Source of the DNA: Nitzschia sp. DOCU1
Taxonomy: Eukaryota; Bacillariophyta; Bacillariophyceae; Bacillariales; Bacillariaceae
NCBI GenBank assembly: GCA_951394045.1
Contig: OX595997.1
Span: 1,488,001-1,552,000, forward strand
Length of the DNA: 64,000 nucleotides
Direction: 5' to 3'
Part shown: positions 60,379-64,000 of the stretch, piece after piece
Layout: every line of letters starts with the position of its first letter
How positions within the stretch are numbered: the first letter of the stretch is position 1
Notes under the pieces: model-generated
The model's database searches: none
Told to the model about the DNA's origin: nothing
Seen by the model: only the letters and a program-made list of their open reading frames with translations
Made by a program: the position numbers and the translations under genes

Positions 60379-62756
60379 GTTGACCTAACGTAATGGAAAG
60401 GAAAGTTATGGCGTAAGCGTAAAATATGGAAACATTGGGGTGAGCGTACGGCGTGGCTAACGAAAGAAACAGTTGTTGCTATGAAGTATCCGGCAATAAC
60501 ATCTGCCAGAATTCCGCATGACGCATCTCTTTGGAAAGCGACTTCGATTCTAATTATGGTGCTGGAGTCGTGGGACCAAGGACAAAGACGCTGGAGGGGA
60601 ACTTTGCGAAGGATCGCTGCTCCGCATTAAATAACATGCTCGTGATCGTCCGAATTCCATCACGTGCCTGTGGCACATTTGGGGGGCAGTGATACTCAAT
60701 CGGAATGGGTCAACAGTGCGCTACACGTCATCACAGCTACCGGTAGAGTGGTTTTCGGACAGCGAATTAAGTACATTATGCCCAAGAAGTTTCCAAAGCT
60801 ACCGGTAGGTACCGGTGCTCCTCGGATAAAATTGTACATACACTGGAAGCAAGGAAACCGGTGTGCTGACGACGACAACGACATCCATAATGCATCTCCT
60901 TTTTGTTAGAGTGCTAATTCGAAATCATTCCCCCACTTCCTCTGCAACTAAAGACTTCCTATTCGATCAGTCCACCTCAGCACCAGCACGACGTTCTTTG
61001 TCGCAGTCCTGGGTTCGCCGATCGTAATGTATTGTTATTGAATCCTCCACTCGAGCCGGGCGAATCTACCAAATCATCGAGACTCGCTATTGGAAGTGGA
61101 GAGAGGAGGCGTCTTGTTCGTCTTCTTCCTCTTCTTGTTGCTAACTCGACTTGCACTCAAGCATTAATGCAGAGAAGACATTATTTGCCGCACATTCGTG
61201 CATGCAATTAAACAATACTGCTCTGCGCTTATTTTGCTAGTAGTAACCGCAAGAATGGGTGGTGGGAATAAGCGCTGCTGGTGCTACTACTCCTACAAAT
61301 GGCAAGGTGGTGACTAGCACAGTCGTAGAAGGCCAAACAAGAAGAAATCTTGCTGGTGGTGCTTACTTCTTCTCTTCTCCTTCTGTCCCCGATTATGCAT
61401 GCACGTATTTGTCGCCAATAAAGAAAAAGAATCATGCTGGAAGATTTGCTGCTAATAGCCCACCAGCGGTGCTTCTTATTAGTCACTGGGGTTTCCCCCT
61501 CTTTATCCGCAAGCAGCCTGGGGGGTAGCATGAGCACTACCTTTTAGTGTTACGAAAGTGTGTGTTGCGGAATCTTCGTGTTACGAAATTGCGTCTTCTG
61601 AAATCTCGGGGAATCGCATAGTGAAACGAAATTGCGTGTAGCGTGTTTCGGTGCGAAATTCCGTCTTGCGAAATCTTGGGTTTCCGAAATTGCGTGTTAA
61701 ATAGTGGGAAATCGCATATTGTTACGAAAGCGAGGTGCTACGAAAGCGCGTGTCGGGATCATGTTCATTGCAACTGGTGTCGACGCTGCGACGACTTGAA
61801 GCAGTGTATGTAGCGCTTTTTATAATGCTGTCGCTAATAGTGGTATCGACGAAATTGTGTGTTGCGCGTATTGGGGTGAATTTCCGTGTTGCGAAAAATT
61901 GGGTTTCCGAGATTGCGTGTTAAAAATATTGGGATGTGTGACGAAAGCTAGCGAGTGGATGCGAAAGCGTAACTGGTGTCGACGCTGCCGTCCCCCGCCG
62001 ACGACGTCATGACGCAGTGCATGTAGTGTTTTTATAATGCTATAGCTAGTACTGGTATCGACGACGCCGCGGTGAACTTCTAATAGTTACTTTTACAAGG
62101 TGGCTTGCCCAACTGCAGCAGCAGCGTGTGCTGGGGGAGACGGCCGGCATGCGTCCTGCTACCACAACCACTGCTACGGTAGTAACAAAGTAGGCTGAAG
62201 AAACGGTGGTGCTTATTCCTCTTTCTTGTCCCGGATGGTGCACATGTTTGTCGATAAAGAATGGAATTGAAAATCCCACTTCCATATGCAGCGCCGCAGA
62301 TTCTTTGATTTTACTCTTCTCTCTACAGTACAGGTAGCAAGCGGTTGGCGCCATGACGGATCGACTAAAATGACCATGTTGATTTCCGCCACGTGGCGCG
62401 TTTCTGAAAAACAGAGCAAAGCGGCGACCAAGAAGGCAAGAATCGAGGTGACGAAAATTCATGCCTTTCATCTCCAGTGCCGTCATTGTATCGCCGGAAT
62501 GGAGACATTAGGCCATCGATCCTGACTTTCCCACCACGATTCACGAGGATATCTCAAGTGAACACAATCGATGTATCGCACGACTTGAATATTGGGCGCT
62601 GGATAAGTCGTCGTCCTCATCGTTAAGAGTCGATTTAGTAGTTCCATCAACCCTGCCAGGCCTCGCTGTCTATGAGGATCGCTGAGATTCGTCAAGGTCC
62701 ACTTCGATCTGGAGAGTTTAACGGCAATAATCGACTCCCCTGCACTGACTTCGACG
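60379..62756. other. Long spacer upstream of the ENT gene
   Basis: 2.4 kb with the promoter of the TPR-like gene at its left, two exact CTACCGGTAG palindromes (60737 and 60799), a tandem array at about 61220-62330, and the promoter of the transporter at its right. Frames such as 61259-61528 and 62046-62486 are readings of repeats and have no recognisable motif. Confidence 0.4.
61220..62330 (+). repeat. Nested degenerate tandem repeat
   Basis: An inner unit of about 215 bp occurs at about 61650-61855 and 61860-62065: TGCGAAATTCCGT, TTGGGTTTCCGA(A/G)ATTGCG, CTGGTGTCGACGCTG, then TATGTAGCG/CATGTAGTG and TTTATAATGCT. Short TTACGAAATTGCGT-like words repeat several times at 61540-61740. An outer duplication of about 850 bp is suggested by GGTGGTGCTTA(C/T)TTC with GTCGCCAATAAAG near 61370-61420, matched at 62207-62255. 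All copies have drifted. Confidence 0.65.
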
Positions 62757-64000
62757 ATGGATCCGTCGGAAGGCCTGGGCATTGATAGAGGACCCCCCAC
62801 ATCACCAAGTAGCGTTGGCACGGACGACTATTTCAGCTGCACCGAGGACTCTGACGATCCAGAATCATCAATGCGTGCAGCCCAAGACGGAAGTGCAGCC
62901 TTGGTGCCTTTGACGACTTCCCCTCCTCAAGCCCAAGGAGATGATTTGACTACGTTGTTGGAGCAAATACTCTTCTTTGCCTGTGGAGTAGGAAGTTCTC
63001 TTTGTTACATCGCCACTCTGTCATCGCTAGTGCACTTCAAACTGCTCTACGGTGCAGATTCCTTTGTCTTTTTAAATCTTGCCGTCTACCTACCACTGTT
63101 ACCGATATCGCTGACACAAGTCAGGTGGGATCAGTACTTCGATATCAGATATCAAAGTCGGAGGACGTTTTTGTGGAGGGGTTTGGTGGGTTTTGTTCTG
63201 GGCTTGGTAGGAACCCTTTTGATGATTCGATGCTACACAAATTCTTCCGGTAGCCTAGGGGCTTTGGTGTTTCATGCATTTCTCCAAGGAACGGGAGGTG
63301 CCATTCTCTATGGTACTCTGAATCAGCTAGCATCATTTGTTGGTTCTGGCGATGGGCGCAAGAATAAGATGGCGGTATCGGCAGGTATTCAAGCGTCTGC
63401 GCTGGTGGTGCTTATAGTGAGCATCTGCACTGGGTTTGGGGTCCATGAAGCGTCTCGTTTTGGCTCGTTTCTTTTGAGTATTATATTCATTGAACTGCTT
63501 TGCTTCCTGCTCTTCCTTTGGTTGCTATTGGGTCAACAATCGGTGGCAGCGGCCATGATTCGAAGAGATCGGTCGTTGAGACTGGACGAGGAGATTATGG
63601 ACGACGATGCTTTGATGGAAACTCCACTCCTGGACATTACATTACAGCGACAAGTCTCCTCGCCTGTAGCGGAGGAACTTCCTTTTGTCGAGCTGTTTCG
63701 ACGATCAAGTTCTTGTTGCTTGGTGCTGGTGGGGACATTGGTTCCGTCATTTCTGGTTGGCTCTTGGTTTACAAGAGTCCAAACCGATTGGATGGCATTG
63801 GCTTCCTTTTTGTTTTACGTCAGAATCGCCTCGGATTTCCTGGGGCGACTGGCAACCATTGTGGTCCCGCCGCGCACTATTTCTTGTCTCACGTGGACCT
63901 GTTTCTTGCGGCTACTCCCAGTGACCCTATTTTTCCTCAATGCCCACCAAAAGGCACCGTTTGCCGATTTTCTGTCAATAGTGCTGGTGGCTGTAATTGC
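62757..64000 (+). CDS. ENT (SLC29)-family transporter, 5' part; 3' end beyond the right edge
   Basis: An ATG at 62757 opens a plus-strand frame with no stop for 414 codons to the window edge; a TGA lies 23 codons upstream in frame and there is no earlier ATG. Residues 1-66 are acidic and soluble. At least eight hydrophobic segments follow from about residue 68, including IATLSSLVHFKLLYG, NLAVYLPLLPISL, HAFLQGTGGAILYGTLNQLA (the ENT helix-4/5 region) and FLFYVRIASDFLGRLATI, which fits the DxxGR motif of equilibrative nucleoside transporters. A polar loop (about 267-315) lies in the middle, as in ENTs. Nucleoside or nucleobase transport is the family role; the substrate is not determined. The C terminus is outside the window. 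Confidence 0.8.
   Translation, partial: MDPSEGLGIDRGPPTSPSSVGTDDYFSCTEDSDDPESSMRAAQDGSAALVPLTTSPPQAQGDDLTTLLEQILFFACGVGSSLCYIATLSSLVHFKLLYGADSFVFLNLAVYLPLLPISLTQVRWDQYFDIRYQSRRTFLWRGLVGFVLGLVGTLLMIRCYTNSSGSLGALVFHAFLQGTGGAILYGTLNQLASFVGSGDGRKNKMAVSAGIQASALVVLIVSICTGFGVHEASRFGSFLLSIIFIELLCFLLFLWLLLGQQSVAAAMIRRDRSLRLDEEIMDDDALMETPLLDITLQRQVSSPVAEELPFVELFRRSSSCCLVLVGTLVPSFLVGSWFTRVQTDWMALASFLFYVRIASDFLGRLATIVVPPRTISCLTWTCFLRLLPVTLFFLNAHQKAPFADFLSIVLVAVI

Noticed and set aside
61259..61528. 89-residue frame in the 61-62-kb array
   Set aside because: The matching stretch in the second repeat copy does not stay open, so there is no sign of selection on it.
1..64000. tRNA, rRNA, CRISPR arrays and transposon proteins
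   Set aside because: Looked for B-box-like GGTTCGAATCC words, rRNA-like stretches, regular spaced repeats, and RT/integrase/transposase motifs; none was convincing by eye. A covariance-model scan would be needed to exclude tRNAs.

Overview
This window is nuclear DNA from a photosynthetic stramenopile, most likely a diatom. The genes carry short GT-AG introns (about 60-100 nt). Several families are ones I associate with diatoms: DUF6824-type proteins, a GH16 beta-glucanase, a receptor-kinase guanylyl cyclase and HECT ligases with 'VPPGVRPG' repeats. Spacers are long and full of degenerate local duplications. No rRNA, recognisable tRNA, reverse transcriptase or transposase was seen. All assignments come from reading the sequence; no search was run. 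Species cannot be fixed. || Layout. 1-717: left-edge partial cupin gene (-), divergent from a fused [FeFe]-hydrogenase/diflavin reductase (+, 1567-5412). 5748-8405: a kinase with two cyclic-nucleotide domains and EF-hands (-), divergent across a repeat-rich spacer from a secreted GH16 glucanase (+, 9936-11699). 11.9-13.3 kb: degenerate tandem array. 13.3-19.5 kb: two DUF6824 proteins with a secreted, possibly GPI-anchored protein between them (all -). 20.0-29.9 kb: two paralogous HECT E3 ligases in inverted orientation, enclosing a small basic protein and an F-box/CCCH protein. 31.7-34.6 kb: an S51-type peptidase and a BMT5-like methyltransferase (-). 34.6-40.5 kb: gene-poor DNA with an interstitial telomeric repeat and a tandem pair of related unknown small proteins. 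40.5-44.5 kb: a DOMON-DOMON-cytochrome b561 protein and a secreted unknown (-). 45.5-47.3 kb: a two-domain globin followed by a broken third globin fragment. 47.5-48.8 kb: a DUG3/EgtC-like glutamine amidotransferase (-). 49.5-59.4 kb: a PDZ protein, a single-pass membrane protein and a 1582-residue receptor kinase-guanylyl cyclase. 59.5-60.4 kb: a TPR-like gene with two apparent frameshifts (-). 60.4-62.7 kb: another tandem array. 62757 to the right edge: a partial ENT-family transporter (+). || Two themes recur. The first is signalling. The receptor guanylyl cyclase keeps the residues for making cGMP and also a complete kinase catalytic set. About 46 kb away, another kinase carries two cyclic-nucleotide-binding domains and EF-hands. 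A cGMP/Ca2+ axis is a reasonable inference, but neighbourhood in a eukaryote is weak evidence. The second is duplication: the HECT ligases, DUF6824 proteins, globin domains and small unknown proteins are all duplicated, and three spacers contain tandem arrays of 0.2-0.4 kb units. The hydrogenase fusion suggests NADPH-linked hydrogen metabolism encoded in one polypeptide.
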